Below are positions 34,728 to 43,667 of a stretch of 64,000 bases of DNA, in pieces. The notes beneath the pieces were generated by a model. The model was given only the letters and a program-made list of their open reading frames with translations. It made no database searches and was not told the DNA's origin. The translations under genes and the position numbers were made by a program. Source of the DNA: Hungatella sp. (GTDB taxonomy: Bacteria; Bacillota; Clostridia; Lachnospirales; Lachnospiraceae); the NCBI GenBank assembly GCA_009712635.1, contig WASS01000007.1, positions 127,869 to 191,868 of the forward strand. Reading direction: 5' to 3'. The stretch's first letter is position 1; every line of letters starts with the position of its first letter.

Positions 34728-35854
34728 ACGCTCTGTTTCCCTTTCTTTGCGGCACTTAAAATTATCTCGCATATCCTGTCCACATCTTCAAGAGGCAGAT
34801 CTGCATAAAGGGGCAGGGTAAGAACACTGTCTGCTGCCCGTCTGGCATTTGGAAGCTCAAGATCCGAAAAACGCTCCCTGTAACATTCAAAATCCGTAAT
34901 CAGAGGATAGAAATATTTTCTGGCAAAGATATTATGGGAAGCGAGAAGATCATATACCTGATTTCTGGTCAGTTCAAACCCATCAAACGATACAGGAAAG
35001 TATGCATAATTCTGACTGATTCCATGCTTTATGGCATTAAGACGAATTCCGGGAACTCCCTGTAAATGCTCGCGATAGCGCTCTGTAACCAGCCTTCGCT
35101 TTTCTATGTTTTCCTCTACATGACGCAGATTGCAAATTCCCATGGCAGCCTGAAATTCATTCATCTTTGCGTTTCCGCCAATGTATTCCACGGATTCTTT
35201 TCCGGTTATTCCAAAGTTTTTTAAATAATTAAGTAGAATTTCCAGGGATGGATCCTTAAAAGTAACTGCTCCGCCCTCTATGGTATTATATACTTTGGTA
35301 GCGTGAAAGCTGAACATGGACACATCTCCGTAGGTTCCGATTCCACGATGATTCACCTCTACTCCAAATGCATGTGCTGCATCATAAATCACCTTTAAGT
35401 TGTGTTTTTTAGCTATGGACTCGATTTTATCCACATCGCAGACATTGCCATATACATGCACCGGAAGAATAGCTGTTGTTTTATCTGTAATCAGCGCTTC
35501 AATCTGGTCTGCATCTATGGTGTAATCGTCCTCTCTGATATCACAGAATACTGGCGTGAGATTATTTCTAACAATCGCATGGGTGGTGGAAGCAAATGAA
35601 AAAGGGGTGGTAATCACCTCTCCGGTCAGGTTCATCGCCTGCAGCGCCATCTCAAGAGCCATATGTCCGTTCACAAACAGCAGAAGATTTTCCGCTTTTA
35701 AATATTCCTTCAGCTGATCCTTCAATCTGTCGTGAAATTCTCCCATATTAGTCATCCAGGCAGTTTCCCAGATCGGTTTGATCTCAGCAATAAATTCTTC
35801 GTAGGAAGGCATGGAAGCCCTCGTTACCAGTATTTCTTTTTCATTTGGTATCAT
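34724..35854 (-). CDS. DegT/DnrJ/EryC1/StrS-family PLP aminotransferase
   Basis: This 376-residue aminotransferase has the PLP region FSFHATKVYNTIEGGA with Lys187, YDAAHAFGV with the cofactor-stacking and carboxylate residues, and NGHMALEMAL near the N-terminus. Family members turn a keto-sugar nucleotide into an amino sugar. ATG 35854 has GAGGAG at nine bases; the ATG eight codons upstream has no such site. It is coupled to the ATP-grasp gene. The keto-sugar source is not encoded in this window. Confidence 0.9.
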   Translation of the reverse strand: MIPNEKEILVTRASMPSYEEFIAEIKPIWETAWMTNMGEFHDRLKDQLKEYLKAENLLLFVNGHMALEMALQAMNLTGEVITTPFSFASTTHAIVRNNLTPVFCDIREDDYTIDADQIEALITDKTTAILPVHVYGNVCDVDKIESIAKKHNLKVIYDAAHAFGVEVNHRGIGTYGDVSMFSFHATKVYNTIEGGAVTFKDPSLEILLNYLKNFGITGKESVEYIGGNAKMNEFQAAMGICNLRHVEENIEKRRLVTERYREHLQGVPGIRLNAIKHGISQNYAYFPVSFDGFELTRNQVYDLLASHNIFARKYFYPLITDFECYRERFSDLELPNARRAADSVLTLPLYADLPLEDVDRICEIILSAAKKGKQSV

Positions 35855-35889
35855 TCTACCATTCTCCTCATTTCCCATGTACTGCTTTG

Positions 35890-36810
35890 TTAAATAGAAA
35901 ACATCTGACCAAGCGTTCTGACAGGGGTACTTTTAAACAATTTGTATTTTAAAATAGTCTTTATTTTTCCTGCTCTGCTTTTGCAGCAAAGGGTTATAAA
36001 TTCTTCAAACAACTCTCTCTGAGAGGGAGTCATGGATTGTCTGTAAATAGAAAGAAAGGATTTTGCCTGCTCAAACAGGAGACGATAATTTTCCCGTACT
36101 TTCTCCTGTCTGCCCATTCTCTCGGACAGCTGTTTCATACCGCTTTTTGCACCTACCTGATTGTTACCATGCTGCCGGTAGCGAACCAGCGGACGGTCAA
36201 TATAGGAAATTTTTCCAAAACAGCTTGCTACAAGACCGAGCCACCAGTCATGCATGACACAGATATCCGGAATTTGCTCCGTCAGATTTTTTAAGGGCCG
36301 GTTAATCATCATGGTATTGCCAGTGATATTATTCTCCACCAGATAGTGGCTGGTGCGGTTATCATTAACTCCGATCTTCTGGTATCTTGCCATAGAAGGG
36401 TAAAATACCGTTCCTTCCTGATCTGTAACAGACAAATCCGAATGGATCAGAATAGGCATATCCTTTCCCCATATCTTTTCCATTTTCTTCATCTCTCTTA
36501 AGGTTACCTCTACTTTATCCGGCAGCCAGATATCATCCTGATCACAAAACATCAGGTACTCATCAGAAGCGGATTTTAAAAGCCGGAAAAAATTGTCCCT
36601 GGCACTTCCTGACGGTTTTAAACTCTTTAAGCTTTTTATCCGGTCAGGAAACCTGCCCTCATATTCTGAGATGATTTCGGGAGTACTGTCCGAGGAACCG
36701 TCATCGGAAATTAAAATGGTAAATTCCTGATTGGTCTGTCCCAAAAGTGATTCCATCTGATCTCTTAGATATCTCTCTCCGTTCCAGGCAGCCAAAAGTA
36801 CTGTTATCAT
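35890..36810 (-). CDS. Family 2 glycosyltransferase (rhamnosyltransferase-like)
   Basis: This 306-residue enzyme begins MITVLLAAWNGERYLRDQMESLL and has ISDDGSSDST and the donor motif MFCDQDDIW (about residue 87), the CDQDD variant common in rhamnosyltransferases. ATG 36810 follows GAGGGG at five bases; the ATG 10 codons upstream lies inside the previous gene. It belongs to the GT8 operon. Confidence 0.88.
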   Translation of the reverse strand: MITVLLAAWNGERYLRDQMESLLGQTNQEFTILISDDGSSDSTPEIISEYEGRFPDRIKSLKSLKPSGSARDNFFRLLKSASDEYLMFCDQDDIWLPDKVEVTLREMKKMEKIWGKDMPILIHSDLSVTDQEGTVFYPSMARYQKIGVNDNRTSHYLVENNITGNTMMINRPLKNLTEQIPDICVMHDWWLGLVASCFGKISYIDRPLVRYRQHGNNQVGAKSGMKQLSERMGRQEKVRENYRLLFEQAKSFLSIYRQSMTPSQRELFEEFITLCCKSRAGKIKTILKYKLFKSTPVRTLGQMFSI

Positions 36811-36833
36811 TCTATCCCCTCTTTCCATGTCAT

Positions 36834-37730
36834 TTACCATGACATTCCCAGAATCTTTGTTAAAAACCAGATCTCAAACATGAGAAAATCCAGGAATACT
36901 TTTGCAGCAAATTCCTGAAATCGGTTTATTTTCAAATATTTTTTATAGTAATGAAGTTTACTTTTATGAAGCAGCGCCTGTTTTTTCAGGATGGAGCTAA
37001 CGGATTTGTCAATGGAGACGGAATGAAGATGGAGATAAGTCCGGTCAAGAAGAATGAGTGTACGATACCCCTTTTTCTTCAACTGATATCCAAGAATCTT
37101 TTCTTCATAATAAAGAAATACTTCCTCATCATAAAGGCCGCATGCCATCATTGCCTTTACGTCAGCCAGCAAAAGAGAGCCCGGAACTGCATCCGCCCAC
37201 GCACAGCGTTCCGTTGCCACAGGTGTTGTCAGATAAAATGACCGTTTCCCCGGTTCATCCGTGAGCCACCGTTTCAATAACCGTCGTGTAACCAGCCCCG
37301 TATCAAGCAAATCCGCAAACACACCGGTAAGTTTCCAGCCCATCAGTCCTTCCCTGCCCCTTTGATCCACCGGAACGGCAGCAGTGACTGCAATGCGTTC
37401 ATCCGTCAGAAATACGTCCTTCATGGCAGCAATCGTCTCCTCTGTAACCATGACATCGGGATTTGCGATTAACACATGGGTGGCGCCAAGTTCCCTGTAA
37501 GCATAACGGATTCCCAGATTATTTCCATAACCATAACCACCGTTTTTTAAGGAGCCGATCACGTGTACCCGGCCGCCATCCAAATCCTTTAATCTGGCGG
37601 CCGAATTATCTGTGGAATGATTATCCACCACAACTATGGAATCAAGAGAAGAATAAGCTTTCAACCCCTGAACCAGCTTTATTGTAGTATCAGCATCATT
37701 GTAGTTTAAAATGATACAACTTACATTCAT
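36834..37730 (-). CDS. Family 2 glycosyltransferase
   Basis: This 298-residue enzyme starts NVSCIILNYNDADTTIKLVQGL and has VVDNHSTDNS and the donor motif IANPDVMV (about residue 88), typical of rhamnosyl/galactofuranosyl-type GT2 enzymes. AAAAGGAG precedes the ATG. It is the second gene of the GT8 operon. UDP-galactopyranose mutase is encoded two genes upstream, so UDP-galactofuranose is a possible donor, which is inferred. Confidence 0.88.
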   Translation of the reverse strand: MNVSCIILNYNDADTTIKLVQGLKAYSSLDSIVVVDNHSTDNSAARLKDLDGGRVHVIGSLKNGGYGYGNNLGIRYAYRELGATHVLIANPDVMVTEETIAAMKDVFLTDERIAVTAAVPVDQRGREGLMGWKLTGVFADLLDTGLVTRRLLKRWLTDEPGKRSFYLTTPVATERCAWADAVPGSLLLADVKAMMACGLYDEEVFLYYEEKILGYQLKKKGYRTLILLDRTYLHLHSVSIDKSVSSILKKQALLHKSKLHYYKKYLKINRFQEFAAKVFLDFLMFEIWFLTKILGMSW

Positions 37731-37741
37731 ACCTGCTCCTT

Positions 37742-38719
37742 TTAAGATCCTTTTCTGGAATTTACAAGCTTCATTCCAAAACGGCGGCTGATAAAATCAC
37801 GAAACGGAGGGCACAGATAGGTGCCGTAATTCATAAGATGATAAGCTGCCATATAAAACCGGTTTCCTTTTTCCTTTGGAGTTCCTGCCCATGGGGTTTT
37901 CGCCAGATACTTGTCGTAGGCTCTGCGGTAGTGATTTAAATTTCCTTCCTTCCAGGGTCTCTCGTCCCCCATGAAATGAAGGATCGCTGGATGTCTGCCA
38001 GCTTCCCGGAAGCCGTTTTCCGTAATGAGTGCGTACACCGGAGACAGTCGGACTAAATGTCTGTAATGGAAATACCGGTAGTTGGTAAAATAATTATAAC
38101 GGGGTGAAAGTGGTCTGATTCTGCCCTTTAAACTTCCATTAATGGTATCCTGATCTCCCGCAAACAGTTTCCCTCCCCTGGACCGGTAAAAATCAAGAAG
38201 CTTCTTCTGAACATTCTCTTCTCTCCACCGGTTTAAATCAATTAAAAGCACCCCTGAATTAAAATAGGGTTCTTCCGGTCTTAATCCGATCTCTTCTTTA
38301 ATACAAGGATAAATGGTTGGCTCCATGACAGCGCCTAACAGGAACGGACCCAGATCAGCCTTCCATAATTTCTCCAAAGAAGACAATATCACGGTATCGC
38401 AGTCCAGATAAAGTACCCGTTCCACATGTTCAGGGAGCACATCTCCTAAAAACAAGCGGGCCATAATGCTTAAATCAAATCCTCCTGTGTCTACCTCATG
38501 GGAAAACCGTTCCTTTAAATTCCCCAGTTCAATCACAGAAAGCTCACGATCAAATTCCTGTGCGATCCCGCATAAGCGGTCTTTTGATTCCCTTGACAAC
38601 CCCATGGATAAAACCCAGACATCAAGCGTTTCAATCTTTTGATTCCGATCAAGAAGAGAGTAGAGAGAAACAGCAAGGTGTCTGGCAAACTTATCGTTGG
38701 AAGCGTAAACTATATTCAT
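37742..38719 (-). CDS. Family 8 glycosyltransferase (LgtC-like)
   Basis: This 325-residue retaining glycosyltransferase has MNIVYASNDKFARHLAVSLYSLL at the N-terminus, the DxD motif LYLDCDTVIL (about residue 96) and LLIDLNRWRE and LHFMGDERPW, all GT8 markers. It likely adds galactose or glucose to a surface glycan. ATG 38719 follows GGGGAGG at five bases; the ATG seven codons upstream is rejected. It heads the six-gene operon and has a conserved promoter (38753-38781). Confidence 0.9.
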   Translation of the reverse strand: MNIVYASNDKFARHLAVSLYSLLDRNQKIETLDVWVLSMGLSRESKDRLCGIAQEFDRELSVIELGNLKERFSHEVDTGGFDLSIMARLFLGDVLPEHVERVLYLDCDTVILSSLEKLWKADLGPFLLGAVMEPTIYPCIKEEIGLRPEEPYFNSGVLLIDLNRWREENVQKKLLDFYRSRGGKLFAGDQDTINGSLKGRIRPLSPRYNYFTNYRYFHYRHLVRLSPVYALITENGFREAGRHPAILHFMGDERPWKEGNLNHYRRAYDKYLAKTPWAGTPKEKGNRFYMAAYHLMNYGTYLCPPFRDFISRRFGMKLVNSRKGS

Positions 38720-38752
38720 AATATCCTCCCCGCATACCAATTTTATCGTTGT

Positions 38753-38781
38753 ATTGTACTATATCTGATTAGAAAAGTAAA
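38753..38781 (-). promoter_or_regulatory. Conserved polysaccharide-locus promoter, copy 3
   Basis: On the minus strand: -35 TTTACT (38776-38781), 17 nt ending in TATAG, -10 TACAAT (38753-38758). It sits between the glf stop at 38792 and the GT8 start, so the GT8 operon need not depend on read-through from glf. Confidence 0.75.
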
Positions 38782-38791
38782 CAGCCGGCGG

Positions 38792-39901
38792 CTAGGGGAG
38801 GAGACCCAGTTCTGTCTCAGCCATTTTAAAAGCAGACTCAATGACTTTGTCCATATCGTAATATTTATATTCTGCCAGTCTGCCTCCAAAAATAACCCGA
38901 TCCTCATTTTGGGCAAGTTTTTCATATGCCTGATACAAGTTCTGATTGGTCTCATCATTGACTGGATAATAAGGTTCCATACCCTCACTCCAGTCGACGG
39001 GATATTCTCTGGTTATAACCGTCTTATCCTGGGTTCCGAACTCAAAATGTTTATGCTCAATAATCCTGGTAAAGGGAGTTTCACGGTGTGTATAGTTTAC
39101 AACTGCAACACCCTGGTAATTGTCTGTATTAAGGGTTTCTGTATCAAACTTCAGACTGCGGTATTCCAGTTTACCAAACTGGTATCCGTAGAAAGCATCG
39201 ATCATTCCGGTGTATATGATTTTCTCTCCCAGACTGTCATATTGCTCCCTATTATCTAAATAATCAACAGAAAGCTCTACATCACAACCTTCAAAGAGCT
39301 TGTCTGTAATAACGTTATAACCGCCGATGGGAATGCCCTGATATAAGTCATTGAAATAATTATTGTCATAGGTAAACCGTACAGGGAGACGTTTAATAAT
39401 AAAGGCCGGAAGCTCCCTGCAGTCTCTGCCCCACTGCTTTTCCGTATAGCCCTTTACCAGTTTTTCGTAGATATCTGTACCTACCAGGCTGATTGCCTGT
39501 TCTTCCAGATTCTTGGGCTCACTGGTAATCACCTGTCTTTGCTCATGAATCTTTGCTTTTGCCTGTTCAGGAGTTGACACCCCCCACATCTTACTGAACG
39601 TATTCATATTAAAGGGCAGGTTGTACATCTCTCCTAAATAATTGGCTACGGGACTATTGGTATACCGGTTAAACTCTGCCAGCTCATTGACAAACTGCCA
39701 GACCTTACGGTTGCTTGTATGGAAAATATGAGCACCATACCGGTGTACATGGATTCCTTCTGTCTCTTCGCAATACAAATTGCCTCCTAAATGTTCCCTT
39801 TTCTCAAGGACCAGGCATTTCTTTCCCTGTTTCCTGGCGAGATAGGCAAATACGCCGGAATAGAGACCACCTCCGACAAGCACATAATCATATTTCTTCA
39901 T
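38792..39901 (-). CDS. glf: UDP-galactopyranose mutase
   Basis: This 369-residue flavoenzyme has the FAD-binding VLVGGGLYSGVFAYLA at the N-terminus, GGNLYCEETEGIHVHRYGAHIFHTS, which is diagnostic for Glf, and a C-terminal GGRLAEYKYYDMDKVI. It interconverts UDP-galactopyranose and UDP-galactofuranose in the cytoplasm. AGGAG precedes the ATG. Its presence predicts galactofuranose in the surface polymer built by the downstream glycosyltransferases. Confidence 0.97.
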   Translation of the reverse strand: MKKYDYVLVGGGLYSGVFAYLARKQGKKCLVLEKREHLGGNLYCEETEGIHVHRYGAHIFHTSNRKVWQFVNELAEFNRYTNSPVANYLGEMYNLPFNMNTFSKMWGVSTPEQAKAKIHEQRQVITSEPKNLEEQAISLVGTDIYEKLVKGYTEKQWGRDCRELPAFIIKRLPVRFTYDNNYFNDLYQGIPIGGYNVITDKLFEGCDVELSVDYLDNREQYDSLGEKIIYTGMIDAFYGYQFGKLEYRSLKFDTETLNTDNYQGVAVVNYTHRETPFTRIIEHKHFEFGTQDKTVITREYPVDWSEGMEPYYPVNDETNQNLYQAYEKLAQNEDRVIFGGRLAEYKYYDMDKVIESAFKMAETELGLLP

Positions 39902-39934
39902 CTTTACTCTCCTGACGTTTTATAAACTGAATTA

Positions 39935-39963
39935 ATTATACTAGAGTCTATCCGAAAAGTAAA
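39935..39963 (-). promoter_or_regulatory. Conserved polysaccharide-locus promoter, copy 4 (glf)
   Basis: On the minus strand: -35 TTTACT (39958-39963) followed by TTT, 17-nt spacer, perfect -10 TATAAT (39935-39940). It is the promoter of glf. Confidence 0.75.
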
Positions 39964-39996
39964 CGCCGGTTCTGTTTGTGGAATTGTTAATAATGA

Positions 39997-40025
39997 TTGT
40001 TTGATTAAATCATTGGGTATATAAT
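39997..40025 (+). promoter_or_regulatory. Promoter of the GNAT gene
   Basis: TTGTTT (39997-40002), a 17-nt spacer and TATAAT (40020-40025) lie 37 nt before the start codon of the acetyltransferase gene. Confidence 0.6.
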
Positions 40026-40062
40026 TATTTTCAATACAAGAGGAGGCAATCGTAAAACTACT

Positions 40063-40539
40063 ATGAGCGAAAAAAATGATATCAAAACAACGATTCAGAT
40101 TATGGAAGCTGATATTACCAGAGATGAGTCTCTGTCACTGCTGCACGAATTATCCGTAAGTCTGAATCACATAACCGGAAACAGTGGCGAATCCTCATTT
40201 TCAATCAATGACATGGAAGATGAAAAATCTGTTTTTGTCATAGCAAGAAGTGGAAGTAAGGCTGCAGGCTGCGGTGCAATACGCCGAATAGACGATTCCA
40301 CTGGGGAATTGAAACGGATGTATGCAAAAGAACAGGGTCTTGGTGTTGGCACTTCTATCTTAAATTTCCTTGAAAATAAGGCACTGGAATTTGGATACAG
40401 CAGACTGATCTGCGAAACCAGAAAAATCAACGCAGGCGCATGCAGCTTCTACATTAGAAACGGCTTTCACATCATCCCAAACTATGGGAAATATCAGGGG
40501 CGGGATGAAGCTGTTTGTTTTGAAAAAAGAATCAGATAA
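40063..40539 (+). CDS. GNAT-family N-acetyltransferase
   Basis: This 158-residue protein has the GNAT acetyl-CoA loop in YAKEQGLGVGTSILNFLENKA and a C-terminal YIRNGFHIIPNYGKYQG. The GAGGAGG motif upstream lies an unusual 16 nt from the ATG and no closer start codon is in frame, so translation may be inefficient or the start may differ. It is monocistronic between a promoter and a terminator. Substrate unknown. Confidence 0.85.
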   Translation: MSEKNDIKTTIQIMEADITRDESLSLLHELSVSLNHITGNSGESSFSINDMEDEKSVFVIARSGSKAAGCGAIRRIDDSTGELKRMYAKEQGLGVGTSILNFLENKALEFGYSRLICETRKINAGACSFYIRNGFHIIPNYGKYQGRDEAVCFEKRIR

Positions 40540-40542
40540 CTA

Positions 40543-40578
40543 AAAGGGATCCTGCCTCAAAAAAGACTGGATCCCTTT
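40543..40578. terminator. Bidirectional terminator between GNAT and leuA
   Basis: A perfect stem AAAGGGATCC / GGATCCCTTT with further pairing outside (GATAA / TTATC) fills the gap between the convergent stops. Confidence 0.82.
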
Positions 40579-40590
40579 CATTATCTGATA

Positions 40591-42255
40591 TTAATAAAAT
40601 AACCGGTTTACCGCACTAAAGATACCCCGAATAGACGCTCTGGTAATGTTGGAACTGATTCCCACACCATAAGTAGCCTTTCCGGTCTTTACATCAAGCA
40701 AATGGATGTATGATGCAGCCTGTGCCCCTGATCCGGAAGCAAGTGCGTGCTCGTAGTAATCCAGCACCCGGATTTCAATACCAAGCTCCTTCTCCAGACC
40801 CTTTTGAACAGCATCGATAGGTCCGTTACCCACACCCTCGAATACTTTCTCCACACCATGGTCTGTGTAGCGGACTTTGGCAAGGGTTGAGAACTCCACA
40901 TCTTCCTCTGCCTCTGTAATCTGGCTCTTTCTGAAATGAATGGGTTCCTTCCGTTCGGTATAGCAGCTTTTGAATTCTTCCAGAATCTGCTCTGGAGCAA
41001 CCTCACCCTGCTTTTCGGAAATTGCCTGAATCACATCGGCGAACTCTTTGTGCATACCCTTTGGAAGCTTGAATCCATAGAAGGTATCCATGACAAATGC
41101 TACGCCGCCCTTGCCGGACTGGCTGTTGATTCTGACAATCGGCTCATACTGTCTGCCAATATCGGAAGGATCGATTGGAAGGTAAGGAACCTCCCAGAAT
41201 GGATTCTTCTTCTCATGCATCGCCTGCATGCCTTTGTTAATGGCATCCTGATGAGATCCGGAAAATGCAGTAAAAACGAGTTTTCCTGCATAAGGGTGTC
41301 TGGGTTCCACTTCCATCTTGGTACAGCGTTCGTAAACATCCACGATTTCACGGATATTTTCAAGATGAAGCTCCGGATTGATGCCCTGAGAAAACATATT
41401 ATAGGCAACTGTTAAAATATCCACGTTACCGGTACGTTCTCCATTCCCAAGCAGAGTTCCTTCCACACGGTCAGCTCCTGCAAGAAGAGCCAGCTCAGTG
41501 GCTGCAATCCCTGTTCCTCTGTCATTGTGAGGATGGACACTTAAAATAATGCTGTCACGGTTTTTGAACCGGAAATTCATCCATTCAATCTGATCCGCAT
41601 ATACGTTGGGAGTTGTCATCTCCACAGTGGAAGGAAGATTGAAAATAATCTTCTTTTCCGGAGTGGCTTCCCAGGTTTCCTGCACAGCTGTACAGATATC
41701 AAGTGCAAATTGAAGTTCAGTTCCGGTAAAGCTTTCAGGAGAATATTCAAGCATAACTTCTCCCTTAAAATCCTGCATATACTGTTTCACCCACTGGGTT
41801 CCCTGTATAGCGATCTCCTTGATCTCATCCATCTCTTTGCGGAAGACCACATTACGCTGTAATGTAGATGTGGAATTGTAGATATGAACGATTGACTTCT
41901 TAACTCCCTCTAAGGCTTCAAATGTCCTCTTAATCAAATGCTCTCTGCACTGAACCAGAACCTGAATCACCACGTCATCAGGAATCAGTTTCCGTTCCAC
42001 AAGCTGTCTTAAGAAATCAAACTCAATCTGGGAAGCAGCAGGAAATCCCACTTCAATCTCCTTAAAACCAAGTTTAATCAGAAGGTTAAACATCTCAATC
42101 TTTTCTTCTACTACCATGGGCTCAATAAGAGCCTGGTTTCCATCTCTCAAATCCACACTGCACCAAATCGGCGCTTTCTTAATCTCCCTGCACGGCCATT
42201 GTCTTTCCGGATAATCTACTACCGGTACCCGCTTATATCTTTCATAATTCAACAT
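40591..42255 (-). CDS. leuA: 2-Isopropylmalate synthase
   Basis: This 554-residue enzyme has the catalytic domain start CSVDLRDGNQALIEPM, the metal-binding HPHNDRGTGIA and a C-terminal regulatory domain ending SIRGIFSAVNRLFY. Its length and N-terminus (ERYKRVPVVDYPERQWP) match the longer LeuA type that continues to about 550 residues. It condenses acetyl-CoA and 2-ketoisovalerate at the start of leucine synthesis. No other leu or ilv gene is nearby. A leader of about 195 nt precedes it. Confidence 0.96.
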   Translation of the reverse strand: MLNYERYKRVPVVDYPERQWPCREIKKAPIWCSVDLRDGNQALIEPMVVEEKIEMFNLLIKLGFKEIEVGFPAASQIEFDFLRQLVERKLIPDDVVIQVLVQCREHLIKRTFEALEGVKKSIVHIYNSTSTLQRNVVFRKEMDEIKEIAIQGTQWVKQYMQDFKGEVMLEYSPESFTGTELQFALDICTAVQETWEATPEKKIIFNLPSTVEMTTPNVYADQIEWMNFRFKNRDSIILSVHPHNDRGTGIAATELALLAGADRVEGTLLGNGERTGNVDILTVAYNMFSQGINPELHLENIREIVDVYERCTKMEVEPRHPYAGKLVFTAFSGSHQDAINKGMQAMHEKKNPFWEVPYLPIDPSDIGRQYEPIVRINSQSGKGGVAFVMDTFYGFKLPKGMHKEFADVIQAISEKQGEVAPEQILEEFKSCYTERKEPIHFRKSQITEAEEDVEFSTLAKVRYTDHGVEKVFEGVGNGPIDAVQKGLEKELGIEIRVLDYYEHALASGSGAQAASYIHLLDVKTGKATYGVGISSNITRASIRGIFSAVNRLFY

Positions 42256-42450
42256 GTCTGATCTCCTCCATATTCCTTTTTTGTCTGTATTTTCTTCATA
42301 AAAAAATCAGTTCAGGCTTTGGAGTCGATAAATCACGCTGTATTTTTTGACAATGAACAACGTGGGTTTTAAAGGTCTAACCCCATCTGTCATCATTCCT
42401 TTGCAATAAAATCACATGCCGTGCTCTGACAAACCACCACGGTAAAGTGT
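42256..42450 (-). other. Long 5' leader of leuA, unidentified
   Basis: About 195 nt separate the predicted transcription start from the leuA ATG. No T-box sequence (TGGNACCGCG) is present. A short CCGTG/CACGG stem occurs near the 5' end and a 29-codon open frame (ATG near 42384 reading MMTDGVRPL) holds four scattered leucines, ending just before a TTTTTTT run. This is not a classical leucine-run attenuator. Regulation by the leader is a suspicion only. Confidence 0.35.
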
Positions 42451-42456
42451 TATGCT

Positions 42457-42485
42457 ATTATAGCACGAGTAAAAATGACTTACAA
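42457..42485 (-). promoter_or_regulatory. leuA promoter
   Basis: On the minus strand TTGTAA (42480-42485), a 17-nt spacer and a perfect TATAAT (42457-42462) give a strong sigma-A-type promoter for leuA. It lies just beyond the telA stop. Confidence 0.7.
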
Positions 42486-42512
42486 CAAAAATTTTAAAAA
42501 CCATAGAATCTT

Positions 42513-43667
42513 TTACCTGCTCATCTGTAAAAGCTTGGTCTTTAATTCCCCTTCCATACGGGCTAGTTCTACTTCTGCTTCTTTTCGTTTTTGTCTTCCC
42601 TCTGCCTGAATCCGTACCACTTCATCAAGGGTTGTAATCAGGGACTCATTGGTCTTTTTCAGGGTTTCCATGTCAACGATTCCACGCTCCGACTCTTTTG
42701 CCGTCTCAATGGTTGCAGTTTTTAACACCTCTGCATTCTTTCGAAGCAGCTCGTTGGTCATATCGGTCACTTCTCTTTGTGCCTTTGCTGCCTGCTCGGA
42801 ATGATTGATTCCGATGGCAAGAACCATCTGGCTCTTCCAGAGAGGAATGGTGTTGACAAGGGTGGACTGAATCTTCTCTGTCATTAAAGTATCATTATTT
42901 TGAACCAGTCTGATCTGGGGCGCCATCTGAATGGAAATCATACGGGTGAGCTCCAGGTCATGAATCTTCTTTTCAAAACGTCCGCACATGGCTGACAAAT
43001 CATTGGCTGCCTGGGCATCCTCCGGAAGACCGCTTCTTGCCGCACGATCCATTAAAAGAGGGAGTTCTTCCTGCTGAACTTTTACAAGCTTTCTCTTTCC
43101 TGCCAGGATATACATGGTCAGTTCCTTAAAATATGTGGTGTTTAATTCATACATTTTATCCAGAAGGGCAATGTCCTTTAAAAGCTGAATCTGATGATTC
43201 TGAAGGATCTTGCAGATCTGGTTCACATTGCTCTCCGCTGATGCATACTTTGCTTTCATGTTATCAAGGCGGTTAGCACTCTTTTTAAAGAAACCGAAGA
43301 AGCCTTTTTCCTCTCCTTCTGTTTCAAAGCTTTTTAACTCTGTCACCACATTGGTGAGCATCTGGCCCACTTCACCCAGATCCTTTGATTTTACATTATC
43401 AAGGGCTGACTCAGAAAAATCAGCAATCTTTTTTTGCGCTCCTGCGCCGTACTGAAGAACCATATTAGAATCTTTTAAATTTATTTTATCAGCGAAATCA
43501 GAAACCAGACGTTCTTCCTCCGGTGTAAGCTCTGGAACAGGTACAGGTTCAGATACAGGTACTGCCTCGGTCAGTGCATGTCCCTCTTTCACACCTTCTG
43601 TCTGATCAAATGGTGTAAGAGTCAGCTGCGGTGCTTCATTTATCATCTCTTCCAAATCTTTGCTCAT
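42513..43667 (-). CDS. telA: TelA-family protein (toxic anion resistance)
   Basis: This 384-residue cytoplasmic, largely helical protein matches the TelA family: LVSDFADKINLKDSNMVLQYGAGAQKKIADFSE near the start and TRMISIQMAPQIRLVQNND in the second half, with an acidic Pro/Val-rich N-terminal tail. The family was named for tellurite resistance, but members mainly act in envelope stress and antibiotic tolerance. It overlaps the XpaC gene by 4 nt, the usual pair. Confidence 0.92.
   Translation of the reverse strand: MSKDLEEMINEAPQLTLTPFDQTEGVKEGHALTEAVPVSEPVPVPELTPEEERLVSDFADKINLKDSNMVLQYGAGAQKKIADFSESALDNVKSKDLGEVGQMLTNVVTELKSFETEGEEKGFFGFFKKSANRLDNMKAKYASAESNVNQICKILQNHQIQLLKDIALLDKMYELNTTYFKELTMYILAGKRKLVKVQQEELPLLMDRAARSGLPEDAQAANDLSAMCGRFEKKIHDLELTRMISIQMAPQIRLVQNNDTLMTEKIQSTLVNTIPLWKSQMVLAIGINHSEQAAKAQREVTDMTNELLRKNAEVLKTATIETAKESERGIVDMETLKKTNESLITTLDEVVRIQAEGRQKRKEAEVELARMEGELKTKLLQMSR

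Noticed and set aside
38639-39259. 206-codon plus-strand frame over glf
   Set aside because: It is antisense to UDP-galactopyranose mutase and shows no family features.
42256-42450. T-box riboswitch upstream of leuA
   Set aside because: No TGGNACCGCG T-box sequence or terminator hairpin of the expected form is present.
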